NCBI GenBank assembly: GCA_004558305.1
Contig: SFDG01000032.1
Location: 1 to 35,860 of the forward strand
Source: Phocaeicola plebeius
GTDB lineage: Bacteria; Bacteroidota; Bacteroidia; Bacteroidales; Bacteroidaceae
Reading direction: 5' to 3'
DNA: 35,860 nt
Each line of letters starts with the position of its first letter. Position 1 is the stretch's first letter. Below the pieces are notes generated by a model. The model searched no databases. It saw only the letters and a list, made by a program, of their open reading frames with translations, and was not told where the DNA came from. Both the position numbers and the translations under genes were made by a program. Positions 17,451 to 24,630 of this stretch are shown here, one piece after another.

Positions 17451-20400
17451 TTAGAATGATACATTGGCGCCGACCGACCAGGTGCGGTAGAAAGGATAGG
17501 ACCATTGGAGGCTTTCCGGGTCATAGCCTTTCGGCAGGGAAGTGAAGGTGGCAAGGTTTTCCACACTCACATACAGCCGGAGCTGGTTGAGGGAAATCTT
17601 CTGGACCCACTGGGTCGGGAAGGTATAGGATAGGGTGACGTTCTTGATACGCATGTAGGCCCCGTTCTGCAGGTATTTGGTACTGGTCCGTGTGTTCGAA
17701 CCCACATTGCCTTCTTGTCCGTAAATGCGGAACAGCTTGGCATTCGGATTCTTGGGCACCATGTAGTCGGGACTCTCCGGATCATAGCTCTTGGCCTGCC
17801 AGTAGTCGGTCTGGTTGTAGTAGAGGGGATGGAACACGCCGTCCGAACCGCCGGCCCCGAAGGGGAACAGGGCGGCACCGCCCAGGTTGACGTCGCGCTT
17901 GCCCACGCCCTGCAGCATGACACTCAGGTCGAAGCCCTTGTAGCCGGCACCGAGGTTGGCACCGAACTGGTAGCGGGAGGTGGTGTTGCCGATGATTTTC
18001 CGGTCGCCGGGATCATCCAGCGTACCGGCACCTGCATTGATGATGCCGTTGCCGTCCAGATCCTTGAACTTTTCGTCACCCGGTTGGGGAGTATAGCCGT
18101 TGATCCCCACCACTCCTTCTTTCAGTACCCAGGTACCTACTTTCGCCTTTTCGGCATCGAAGTCATCGATGGTGTAGAAGCCGTCGGACACGTACCCCCA
18201 GATTTCACCGAACTTCTGTCCGTTGTACTTGTAGTTCAGGTTGCCCGATGCGTTGTTGTAGTTCGTGATCTTCGACTGGTGGTCGTAGAGGTTGAACCCG
18301 ATGCTGTAGTTCCAGTCGCCGATGCGGTCGCGCCAGGTCACCGCCAGCTCCCATCCCTTGGTGGTCATGTCGGCCACGTTCTGCAGGGGAGCGCCGGTGC
18401 CGATGGTCGAGGGCAGTTCCACCCCGTTGGCCAGCATGTCCTTCGTGTCGCGCTTGTACCAGTCGAACACGGCATTCAGCCGGTTGCCGAGCAGGGACAG
18501 GTCGAAGCCGGCATCGAAGGTGGTGACGGTTTCCCAGGTATAGTTGGCACGTACCAGTCCGGGCACGCCGATGTAGGTAATCTTGTTCCCTCCGTCCAGC
18601 CAGGTGGTCGACTGGCCGATGCCCATGGCGGCAATGAAGCCGTAAGGCGAGATGTTCTGGTTGCCGATAGAGCCGTAAGAGGCGCGGAGCTTGAAGTCAT
18701 CCAGCCAGCTGCGGGTCTTTTCCATGAACGCTTCCTGGCCCATCCGCCAGCCGACCGAAACGGACGGGAAGAAGCCGAAGCGGTTCTCTTTCGGGAATTT
18801 CGAGGAACCGTCGTAGCGCATGTTGGCCGTCAGCAGGTATTTGTCGTCGAAGCTGTAGGTCAGTCGGCCGAAGGCACCCCGCACGGCATATTCCTGATAC
18901 TGTTCCGCGATGTTTTTCGTGCCCGTGCCGCCTCCGAAGGAAGGAACCGTGGGCACCGACTGCTGTTCGATGCTGGTGTTCAGCTGTCCCCACCAGGAAC
19001 TTTCCTGGTTGAATCCCACCATCACGCTGCCCTTGTGTTTGCCCAGCTCCAGCTGGTAGGTCGAGTAGAGGTTCAGGGCGTTGTATTTGGTCTCCTCCGT
19101 GTTGAGGGTATAGACATCGATTCCGCTCATGGGCGATTTCTTGACGGCCAGCTGTACATCCGCATATTCCATCAGCCCCGTGTAGCTGTTCCGCTTGTAG
19201 TTCTTGCGGTTGAAGGTATATTCCGCCACGATGTCCCAGTTCTTCATCGGCCGGATGATGGACTTCACCTGGATACGTGGGGTGGAAGTCCGGACGGTCT
19301 GGGTCGGCGATACCAGAAACGCATTCTTCGGCGAGTCGATGATATAGTCTTCGTCTCTGCCCAGGATTTCGCCCGGCATATAGCCCTCGGGGTACCAGCT
19401 GATGAGGCGGGTGGTGTAGGGGTCACGCATGCTGCTGGACAGCTCCGATGTCTTCGTGTCCGTATAATACATGGTGATTTCCTGCGTGTACCAGGAGTTG
19501 ATGTCTGCCGAGATGAATGCCGACAGGGCCTTTCGGGTATATTGGTCCTTGGCCGTCACCATCGGTCCGTTCTCGTAGCTGTAGTTGCCCGAGATGCGGA
19601 AGCGGAGCTTGTCCGTGCCGCCCGATACCGACATGTTGTGGTTGGACAGGACGCCGGTGCCCAGGGCATTGCCCTGCGGGTCCCCTTCCTTCAGGTAGTA
19701 GACGGCTTCGTCCGAGTGTTTGTAGATACCGTTTTCGTTGACTCCCTGCAAGGTCCCTGCCCGGTATTGCTGGAGGAGTTCGCGCCAGGTGCTGATCTGT
19801 CCGTTCCCGGCCCAGTACTGGCTGGAATATCCGGCTTCTTCGTAAGCGTCGATATAGTCGCTCAGCGCTGCCTGCTTGGGCCGTCCGATGGCCTTTTCCC
19901 AACCTTGGTTGAAGCTGTAGTTGAAGGTGAAGCGGGTGTTCTCTTTCGGCCGCTTGGTGGTGACCAGAATCACGCCGCCGGCGGCCCGTGCTCCGTAAAT
20001 GGCCGACGAGGCGGCATCTTTCAGGACGGTGACACTCTCGATGTCGTCCGGATTCAAGGCGTTCAGGTCGCCTTCCACATTGTCAATTAGTACCAGCGGA
20101 CTGCCGCCGTTGATAGACAGGTCGCCGCGGATGTTGAAGCTCTTGCTTTGTCCCGGCGACGATGCGCCCGACACCATCAGGCCCGGCATGGCACCCTGCA
20201 GGGCTGCCGTAGCATTGATGACCGGACGGTCGCCCAGCACATCTGTCATTTTCACTTGCGATACGGCTCCCGTCAGGTCGGCCTTTTTCTGGGAACCGAA
20301 GCCCACTACGACCACTTCGTCCAGTCCTTGCGTGTCTTCTTTCAGGACGATGGTCAGGGGTTGCCCGTTCCATACCACTTCCTGGGTCTTGTAGCCCACA

Positions 20401-20672
20401 AAGGAGATGCGCAGGACACTGCCTTTCTGAACGCCCGACAGGGCGAACTTGCCGTCCAGGTCGGTGATGCTGCCTTGCGAGGTCCCTTTGACGATGACCG
20501 AAGCACCCACAATCGATTCGCCGAAAGCATCCTTGATGATACCGGTGCAGTTCCCTTCTTGTTGTGTGATTTTTACATGGTACGTTGCTGGCGCAGTGAC
20601 AGCAAAAGCTGCTCCTGAGGATAGGCCCAGTAAGAACAGCATCATTCTGAATCTATTACACTGTTTCTGCAT
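17451..20672 (-). CDS. SusC/RagA-family TonB-dependent outer-membrane transporter
   Basis: This 1073-aa TonB-dependent transporter would import an oligomeric nutrient together with the downstream SusD partner. After a signal peptide (FLLGLSSGAAFA) comes a carboxypeptidase-regulatory-like domain (GIIKDAFGESIVGASVIVKGT). The conserved linker LDEVVVVGFGSQKK with the TonB-box-like DEVVVVG follows, then the plug (INATAALQGAMPGLMVSG, NIRGDLSINGGSPLVLIDNVEG, LKDAASSAIYGARAAGGVILVTTK) and the beta-barrel ending in WSVGANVSF. No N-terminal STN domain is seen, so ECF-sigma/anti-sigma signalling is not indicated. No regulator or enzyme gene adjoins it. Confidence 0.95.
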   Translation of the reverse strand: MQKQCNRFRMMLFLLGLSSGAAFAVTAPATYHVKITQQEGNCTGIIKDAFGESIVGASVIVKGTSQGSITDLDGKFALSGVQKGSVLRISFVGYKTQEVVWNGQPLTIVLKEDTQGLDEVVVVGFGSQKKADLTGAVSQVKMTDVLGDRPVINATAALQGAMPGLMVSGASSPGQSKSFNIRGDLSINGGSPLVLIDNVEGDLNALNPDDIESVTVLKDAASSAIYGARAAGGVILVTTKRPKENTRFTFNYSFNQGWEKAIGRPKQAALSDYIDAYEEAGYSSQYWAGNGQISTWRELLQQYRAGTLQGVNENGIYKHSDEAVYYLKEGDPQGNALGTGVLSNHNMSVSGGTDKLRFRISGNYSYENGPMVTAKDQYTRKALSAFISADINSWYTQEITMYYTDTKTSELSSSMRDPYTTRLISWYPEGYMPGEILGRDEDYIIDSPKNAFLVSPTQTVRTSTPRIQVKSIIRPMKNWDIVAEYTFNRKNYKRNSYTGLMEYADVQLAVKKSPMSGIDVYTLNTEETKYNALNLYSTYQLELGKHKGSVMVGFNQESSWWGQLNTSIEQQSVPTVPSFGGGTGTKNIAEQYQEYAVRGAFGRLTYSFDDKYLLTANMRYDGSSKFPKENRFGFFPSVSVGWRMGQEAFMEKTRSWLDDFKLRASYGSIGNQNISPYGFIAAMGIGQSTTWLDGGNKITYIGVPGLVRANYTWETVTTFDAGFDLSLLGNRLNAVFDWYKRDTKDMLANGVELPSTIGTGAPLQNVADMTTKGWELAVTWRDRIGDWNYSIGFNLYDHQSKITNYNNASGNLNYKYNGQKFGEIWGYVSDGFYTIDDFDAEKAKVGTWVLKEGVVGINGYTPQPGDEKFKDLDGNGIINAGAGTLDDPGDRKIIGNTTSRYQFGANLGAGYKGFDLSVMLQGVGKRDVNLGGAALFPFGAGGSDGVFHPLYYNQTDYWQAKSYDPESPDYMVPKNPNAKLFRIYGQEGNVGSNTRTSTKYLQNGAYMRIKNVTLSYTFPTQWVQKISLNQLRLYVSVENLATFTSLPKGYDPESLQWSYPFYRTWSVGANVSF

Positions 20673-20714
20673 ACTGTTTATTGTTGTTTAAGGTTCGTTT
20701 GATAATTAACACGA

Positions 20715-20722
20715 CAAAAGTA
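20715..20722 (-). promoter_or_regulatory. Candidate -7 element for susCD
   Basis: The minus strand reads TACTTTTG here, 42 nt before the susC ATG. The upstream region (20738-20767) is A/T-rich, but no TTTG is found at standard spacing. Confidence 0.4.
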
Positions 20723-20817
20723 GTGATTGTTTCCGGTTTTAAGATAAAAAAAAGTTATTTTTTTTTCGATATGTGATTATTTGCAGGCCGATGCCTGTCA
20801 TTTTCGGAGATAGTCCG

Positions 20818-20825
20818 TATCTTTG
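20818..20825 (+). promoter_or_regulatory. Candidate -7 element for the GSCFA gene
   Basis: TATCTTTG matches TAnnTTTG and lies 40 nt before the preferred ATG at 20866. The nearest TTTG (20780-20783) is 34 nt upstream, too far for the usual -33 position. Confidence 0.4.
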
Positions 20826-20865
20826 AGGGTCAATCCATGTGTCACCTATTCCTTTTTATATAGAT

Positions 20866-21837
20866 ATGGAATTCAGAACAAGAACAGAACTGCCGGCAGG
20901 GGAGGCGGAGATTCGCCATGCCGACCGGCTCCTGCTGTGGGGCTCCTGCTTTACGGAGAGCATCGGCGAACGGCTGGCGGCAGCCAAGTTCCGTTGCCTG
21001 CAGAACCCTTTCGGTGTATTGTACAATCCGCTCTCCATTGCTACGGCCTTGCAGCAGGTGGAGCAGCGGAAGGTCTATACCTCCGACGACCTGTTTTACG
21101 ACCGGGGCTTGTGGGGAAGCCGGATGCACCATTCTTCGTTCTCGGCAGCGGACCGGGAGGAATGCCTGCGCAAGGTGAACGATGGGATAGCTGCGGGAGC
21201 TGCGTTCTTGGACAAGGCCGATTGGTTGGTTCTGACATTCGGTACGGCGTGGGTCTACGAATGGAAGGCCGATGGAAGCGTAGTCGGCAACTGCCACAAG
21301 TTGCCCGAACGGCTGTTTTCCCGCCGCTTGCTGCGGGTAGAGGAAATTGCCTGCTCATGGCAGTCCCTGCTGGAAGAACTGCGGACAGCCCATCCGCAGC
21401 TCCATGTGCTGTTCACGGTCAGTCCCATCCGCCATACCAAGGACGGTCTGCACGGCAATCAGCTGAGCAAGGCGACGCTTCTGCTGGCAGTCGACCGCCT
21501 CTGCACCTCCTTGCCGTTCTGCCATTATTTCCCGTCCTATGAAATCCTGCTCGACGAATTGCGCGACTACCGTTTCTATGCCGACGACATGTTCCACCCC
21601 AGCCGTCAGGCTGTCGATTATATCTGGGAATGCTTCAGCGCGACCTATTTTTCGGAGGCGACCCGCCGGCTGGTGGGCGAGTGCCAGGAGGTGCGTCGGG
21701 CAGCCGAGCATCGTCCTTTCTATCCCGAATCGGAGGCTCATCAGCAGTTCAAGGCCCGCCAGCGGCAGCATATCGCTCGTCTGAAAGAGAGCTATCCGTA
21801 CTTGGACTTTCGGGAGGAGGAGCAAAGGTTGCAATAG
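20866..21837 (+). CDS. GSCFA-domain protein
   Basis: The protein of about 323 aa carries the eponymous LLWGSCFTESIGERL motif near residue 25. It continues with the family pattern NPFGVLYNPLSIA, the DRGLWGSRMHHSSFS region, LVLTFGTAWVYE, FTVSPIRHTKDGLHGNQLSKA and YFPSYEILLDELRDYRFYADDMFHPS. GSCFA is a conserved domain, common in Bacteroidetes and Proteobacteria, with an SGNH-hydrolase-like pattern (early GS, late D-x-x-H). The spacing of S, G, N and DxxH here agrees with that idea, but no substrate is known to me. The ATG at 20866 is chosen because conserved sequence begins soon after; an upstream GTG at 20839 would add nine residues. It is transcribed divergently from susC and stands alone. 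Confidence 0.88.
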   Translation: MEFRTRTELPAGEAEIRHADRLLLWGSCFTESIGERLAAAKFRCLQNPFGVLYNPLSIATALQQVEQRKVYTSDDLFYDRGLWGSRMHHSSFSAADREECLRKVNDGIAAGAAFLDKADWLVLTFGTAWVYEWKADGSVVGNCHKLPERLFSRRLLRVEEIACSWQSLLEELRTAHPQLHVLFTVSPIRHTKDGLHGNQLSKATLLLAVDRLCTSLPFCHYFPSYEILLDELRDYRFYADDMFHPSRQAVDYIWECFSATYFSEATRRLVGECQEVRRAAEHRPFYPESEAHQQFKARQRQHIARLKESYPYLDFREEEQRLQ

Positions 21838-21846
21838 TATTGAGGG

Positions 21847-21877
21847 GGTATCAAAATAGAAAATACCTGTCTTTTTT
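21847..21877 (+). terminator. Weak rho-independent terminator after the GSCFA gene
   Basis: A GGTAT/ATACC stem (21847-21851 with 21863-21867) with an 11-nt loop is followed by TGTCTTTTTT. The stem is short, but position and T-tract fit a terminator. Confidence 0.45.
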
Positions 21878-21938
21878 GCTTGTATGAGGATAGAGTGACT
21901 GGCATCTGTCGCTTATCTCGTAGAATAAAAAGTTGCAA

Positions 21939-22016
21939 AACATCTGTCACTGTCACCGCTGGTTTTCAATAGGCTGTATGTCATTGGGTTATATGTTTAT
22001 TGTGGTGACAGATGTT
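21939..22016. repeat. 12-bp perfect inverted repeat
   Basis: AACATCTGTCAC at 21939-21950 and GTGACAGATGTT at 22005-22016 are exact reverse complements separated by 54 nt. A related GGCATCTGTCGC occurs just before, at 21901. Confidence 0.6.
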
Positions 22017-22032
22017 CTGAAAATCGGGCAAA

Positions 22033-22077
22033 GTCCGCATCCTTTATGGGCTTTTTGATGTGCGGACCCGCATTTTT
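22033..22077 (+). terminator. Terminator-like hairpin with T-tract
   Basis: GTCCGCA (22033-22039) pairs with TGCGGAC (22061-22067) around a 21-nt loop, followed by CCGCATTTTTT. No gene ends directly upstream, so its role is uncertain. Confidence 0.45.
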
Positions 22078-22163
22078 TGTCTCCTTTTCTAGCGTTTCCC
22101 CGTTTCCTTTTTCTGCGTTCCGTCTTCTTGTTCCGTAATCACAGCTCGTCACGAGTACCTTTG

Positions 22164-22243
22164 TCACAGTCGTTCCACGGCCTTCGTCACAGTCGTTCCG
22201 CTGTATTGGAACAGGTGTGACGAAGGCCGTGGAACGACTGTGA
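22164..22243. repeat. 28-bp perfect inverted repeat built from 23-nt units
   Basis: Bases 22164-22191 and 22216-22243 are exact reverse complements with a 24-nt centre. The centre can itself pair (GTTCC at 22195-22199 with GGAAC at 22208-22212). The left side also holds two direct copies of GTCACAGTCGTTCC (22163-22176 and 22186-22199), 23 nt apart, and the right side mirrors them imperfectly. It ends 44 nt before the promoter of the rpn remnant. Confidence 0.8.
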
Positions 22244-22286
22244 TGACTGATGCGGCGATAAGGTTTGTGAAAAAGTCGTGACGTGC

Positions 22287-22317
22287 TTTGGAAATACAGG
22301 ATAAAGTCGTACTTTTG
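22287..22317 (+). promoter_or_regulatory. Bacteroides-type promoter of the rpn remnant
   Basis: TTTG at 22287-22290, 19 nt, then TACTTTTG at 22310-22317 matches the consensus exactly, 32 nt before the ATG at 22350. Confidence 0.75.
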
Positions 22318-22349
22318 TGCTATAGTAGAACCGAGACAAACAGTAGTGT

Positions 22350-23003
22350 ATGGGAAAGTTCATCAATCCTTTTTCCGATTGGGGTTTCAAGCTCCTCTTC
22401 GACCGTTCCCTCTACTATGCCTCCCGTGCCATCACCGGCCAGGGCCTGAAAGGTAGCTGGAACTATCGTCTGTATCCTGTCTATACGGTCTGTTTCATGA
22501 ACTTCCATGTGCTGGACCGCACTCCTCAGAAATTCCGTACGGATGTCGCGTTGATGGACATGCAGGATCACACGCTGTTTTCGCATAACCTGCGCCTGAT
22601 TTACCTGATGCTTCCTCTTTTCCCCAAGCATACGGAGGAAGCCTGTGAAACGAATTTTGAACGTTGGATTTATGTATTGAACAATATGCAGATATTAGAG
22701 CGAATGCCATTTATGGCCCAGAACGCCGTTTTCCGCAAGCTGGCGGAGGTAACGGACATATCGACCCTCAGCCGTGAGGAGCGCAGCAAGTACGACGAGA
22801 GTCTCCGCATTCTTCGTGACAATCTCGCAGTCTATGAAAGTGCCATCCATGAAGGCATGGAGAAGGGCATGGAGAAAGGAATGGAGAAAGGCCGTGAGGA
22901 AGAACGGACGAGAAATGCCCGTGCCATGAAGCGGGAAGGTATCTCTGCTGAAATGATAGCCCGCATCACAGGCCTTCCGCTTCAGCAGGTCGAACAGCTG
23001 TAG
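22350..23003 (+). CDS. Rpn/PD-(D/E)XK nuclease-transposase family protein lacking its catalytic core
   Basis: This 217-aa protein starts with the classic opening MGKFINPFSDWGFKLLF of the Rpn-like PDDEXK_2 family. It ends with the typical EKGMEKGMEKG coiled repeat and a small helical tail (REGISAEMIARITGLPLQQVEQL). Between LLF and DRSLYYASRAI the family normally has about 80 residues that carry the metal-binding Asp and ExQ/ExK of the nuclease; here they are absent and the join is in frame. The remaining middle (SWNYRLYPVYTVCFMNFHVLD, ETNFERWIYVLNNMQILERMPF) is well preserved. It therefore cannot be a normal nuclease, but it keeps an intact frame and a consensus promoter. It may be a decaying remnant or an expressed non-catalytic form. 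Confidence 0.85.
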   Translation: MGKFINPFSDWGFKLLFDRSLYYASRAITGQGLKGSWNYRLYPVYTVCFMNFHVLDRTPQKFRTDVALMDMQDHTLFSHNLRLIYLMLPLFPKHTEEACETNFERWIYVLNNMQILERMPFMAQNAVFRKLAEVTDISTLSREERSKYDESLRILRDNLAVYESAIHEGMEKGMEKGMEKGREEERTRNARAMKREGISAEMIARITGLPLQQVEQL

Positions 23004-23060
23004 AAGCGTCTTCGGCGGCGTGAAACGACATTCCGGCACATGTCCTGTGAACGGTAGCGG

Positions 23061-23983
23061 CTATTCCGGCTGAAGTGTCAGGTGGAGCGTGGTGGTTTGT
23101 CTGGCGATAGTAGTGACGGCAGTGCTGCCCGTCAGCTCAACGGTCCGGTTGAAGTCAGTGGTGGTTTCCCCTGCGGTGATGGTTCCCGATACGGTGACTT
23201 TGCTGAGGCTGCCGGGGATGACATAGGTGTCGAACTCGGTGGTGGTTGTTTCGTTGGAGGTGATGCTCACAACGGGAGAAGCGGTCCGGGTGAACGTGCC
23301 GGCTTCGGTATTATTGCTCCAGTTGATCGTGCTGCCGCTGAAGCAGACTGTTCCTTGTGCGGGAACGGTATAGGCAACGGAGGTGATAGTGGCAGCAGTC
23401 ACTCTCGTGCCGAGGGAGAACTTGCAGGTGAGTTTCGCTAAGGCATGATGGAAGGAAAGCGTAGGGTAGAGATGGACTTCGTCTGTTCGGGGAGGGCAGC
23501 GAAGAGGAAATCCGTATTGCCGTCTACGGCATAACTGCCCGATGGCGGAGTGGTGGTGGGGATGAAGTTGCCGGTCGTTCCTGTTGTGGGTGCGATCTGG
23601 TAGCAGCTGAGGCTGCCTGTTGTACTCATGGTGAGACCGCTCTGGTACGGGCTATAGGCATAAAAGCCGAGGGTAGCATCGGTATTGTTGGGCCAGTATT
23701 TCACGGGGGAGTAGGTCCAGTCCGTGCCGTTGCTGGTGGTGAGTAGCTCGTTGTTCATGAAGTCCGGTGCACCGCTGCTTTGGTAGTAAGCAAAGACCCC
23801 GATTTGGTCGCTGCCGGTAAAGATGGTCTTGTCCGTTACGGCACGGTCTATGGGCCACGCTATTTCAGTAGCGAAGCGGATAGGTTCGGACGCTTCGGGA
23901 GTATCCGTGCTTTCAGAGGTGCAGCTGAGGCTGAGGGCTGTCAGTGCGAGTGCTGTCGGCAGATGGCGGAGGAAGTTCTTCAT
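23061..23983 (-). pseudogene. Fimbrillin-family (Mfa-like) lipoprotein gene with a frameshift
   Basis: Reading leftwards from the ATG at 23981-23983, the product has a lipoprotein signal (lipobox LSLSC), then a fimbrillin N-terminal domain (IRFATEI, GVFAYYQSSG, VKYWPNNTDATLGFYAYSPY, VDGNTDFLFAA). It stops at 23438-23440. The C-terminal domain continues in another frame: HHALAKLTCKF starts at 23450 and runs to the stop at 23061. Five nucleotides (CCTTC) lie between the LRF codons of the first frame and HHALAKL of the second, which fits a 5-nt insertion or 1-nt loss at 23451-23455. Combined length (about 300 aa) is normal for the family. Fimbrillins are lipidated pilin-like subunits of type V pili. 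As written, only a truncated domain would be made. Confidence 0.85.
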
Positions 23984-24245
23984 GATGATTTGCTGTCGTT
24001 TTGCTTGCCATTCGGTGAAATGATTTGCTGTCTTTTTATTTGTCATTCTGTTGATAATGAAGCCTTCTTTCATTTGTCATTCTGAGCGTCAGCGAAGAAT
24101 CTGTTAACCGTTAGTGGATGTAAACAGATGCCTCGCTGTGCTCAGCATGACAAGTATGAGAGAAATCGAATTAGGTTCTCTAAGGGTTAGCCTTTAGTTG
24201 AGAGGAACATTAACAACATTTTCAGTTTCTGTACCCCATCCCTTT
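23984..24245. other. Gene-free stretch upstream of the fimbrillin gene and the toxin-antitoxin module
   Basis: It contains a dispersed palindromic repeat (24074-24153) plus two further TTTGTCATTC or TTTGCCATTC fragments, and an A/T-rich stretch with a weak hairpin near 24174-24207. No consensus fimbrillin promoter could be found on the minus strand. Confidence 0.6.
24074..24153. repeat. Dispersed imperfect palindrome, TGTCATTCTGAGCG family, copy 1
   Basis: The left arm starts TTGTCATTCTGAGCGTCAGC and continues to GAATCTG (24103). The right arm (24125-24153) is an imperfect reverse complement ending CTCAGCATGACAA. A second copy is at 34865-34942. When translated, this family gives the SERSEES string often seen in spurious gene calls. 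Confidence 0.75.
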
Positions 24246-24320
24246 TAAGTCAAATATTGTTAAAGATAGGGTGAGTATCGGAAAAAATGCCGTACTTAGA
24301 CCACCAAAACGAAGAAAGAA
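24246..24320 (+). repeat. Left 75-nt direct repeat flanking mntA-hepT
   Basis: It is about 92% identical (six mismatches) to 25019-25093. It begins TAAGTCAAATATTG, contains AGATAGGGTGAGTATCGG and a -7-like TACTTAGA, and ends CGAAGAAAGAA 16 nt before the mntA start. Confidence 0.88.
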
Positions 24321-24336
24321 TATAAAATACAGGATT

Positions 24337-24630
24337 ATGAAAACAAGAAATGAATACGTTCGTCTGCTATTATCATTAGAAGATGTCCTGAAGCAGCGTT
24401 TCGGCGTTCGTTCGCTTCGCTTGTTTGGGTCAGTGGCTCGGGATGAACAGACGGAACAGAGCGATTTGGATGTGTGCGTGGAGATGGAAGCCAAGCCTTT
24501 CCTTCGTCTGCAGATGAAAGAATTTTTGGAAAAGATGGTTGGCTGTCCGGTAGATGTGGTTCGTAAACATAAAAATATGAATTCCTTTTTATTAAACCAA
24601 ATCAATCAAGATGGCATCGTCGTTTTCTGA
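24337..24630 (+). CDS. mntA: MntA-like minimal nucleotidyltransferase antitoxin
   Basis: This 97-aa protein has the minimal nucleotidyltransferase motif LFGSVARDEQTEQSDLDVCVE: GS at 31-32, D43 and D45 as metal ligands, and a likely third acid in PVDVV (D73). In the MntA/HepT (type VII) system the MNT protein inactivates the HEPN toxin by attaching AMP units to a tyrosine in its RX4HXY motif; that mechanism is established for Shewanella. The ATG at 24337 is chosen because an upstream in-frame extension would only translate the repeat. Its 3' end overlaps hepT by 20 nt, suggesting coupled translation. Base composition is more A/T-rich than in neighbouring housekeeping genes, suggesting acquisition. 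Confidence 0.92.
   Translation: MKTRNEYVRLLLSLEDVLKQRFGVRSLRLFGSVARDEQTEQSDLDVCVEMEAKPFLRLQMKEFLEKMVGCPVDVVRKHKNMNSFLLNQINQDGIVVF

Larger units (their letters stand above)
21838..22286. other. Gene-free, repeat-rich region upstream of the rpn remnant
   Basis: I see no credible gene. The stretch holds a weak terminator after the GSCFA gene (21847-21877), a 12-bp inverted repeat (21939-21950 with 22005-22016), a hairpin (22033-22067) and a large 28-bp perfect inverted repeat (22164-22243). Together with the promoter at 22287-22317 this makes 512 nt of non-coding sequence dense in secondary structure. Confidence 0.7.

Noticed and set aside
15322..17454. 710-codon open frame on the plus strand opposite susD
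   Set aside because: It is antisense to a clear SusD lipoprotein, has no recognisable domain, and is explained by codon usage of the real gene.
17446..17505. Upstream start for susD giving a 720-residue protein
   Set aside because: It would overlap susC and place 20 non-signal residues before an excellent lipoprotein signal; the ATG at 17443-17445 is preferred.
17715..20090. 791-codon open frame on the plus strand opposite susC
   Set aside because: Its composition is low in motifs and rich in Val/Gly/His/Arg as expected for a mirror frame; SusC on the other strand is unambiguous.
22163..22243. Possible CRISPR array from the 23-nt GTCACAGTCGTTCC units
   Set aside because: There are only two direct units, with no spacer-repeat alternation of normal length and no cas genes; the structure is an inverted repeat.
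24271..24336. Longer mntA start at 24271
   Set aside because: The additional 22 residues are translation of the direct repeat; conserved MNT sequence begins after the ATG at 24337.
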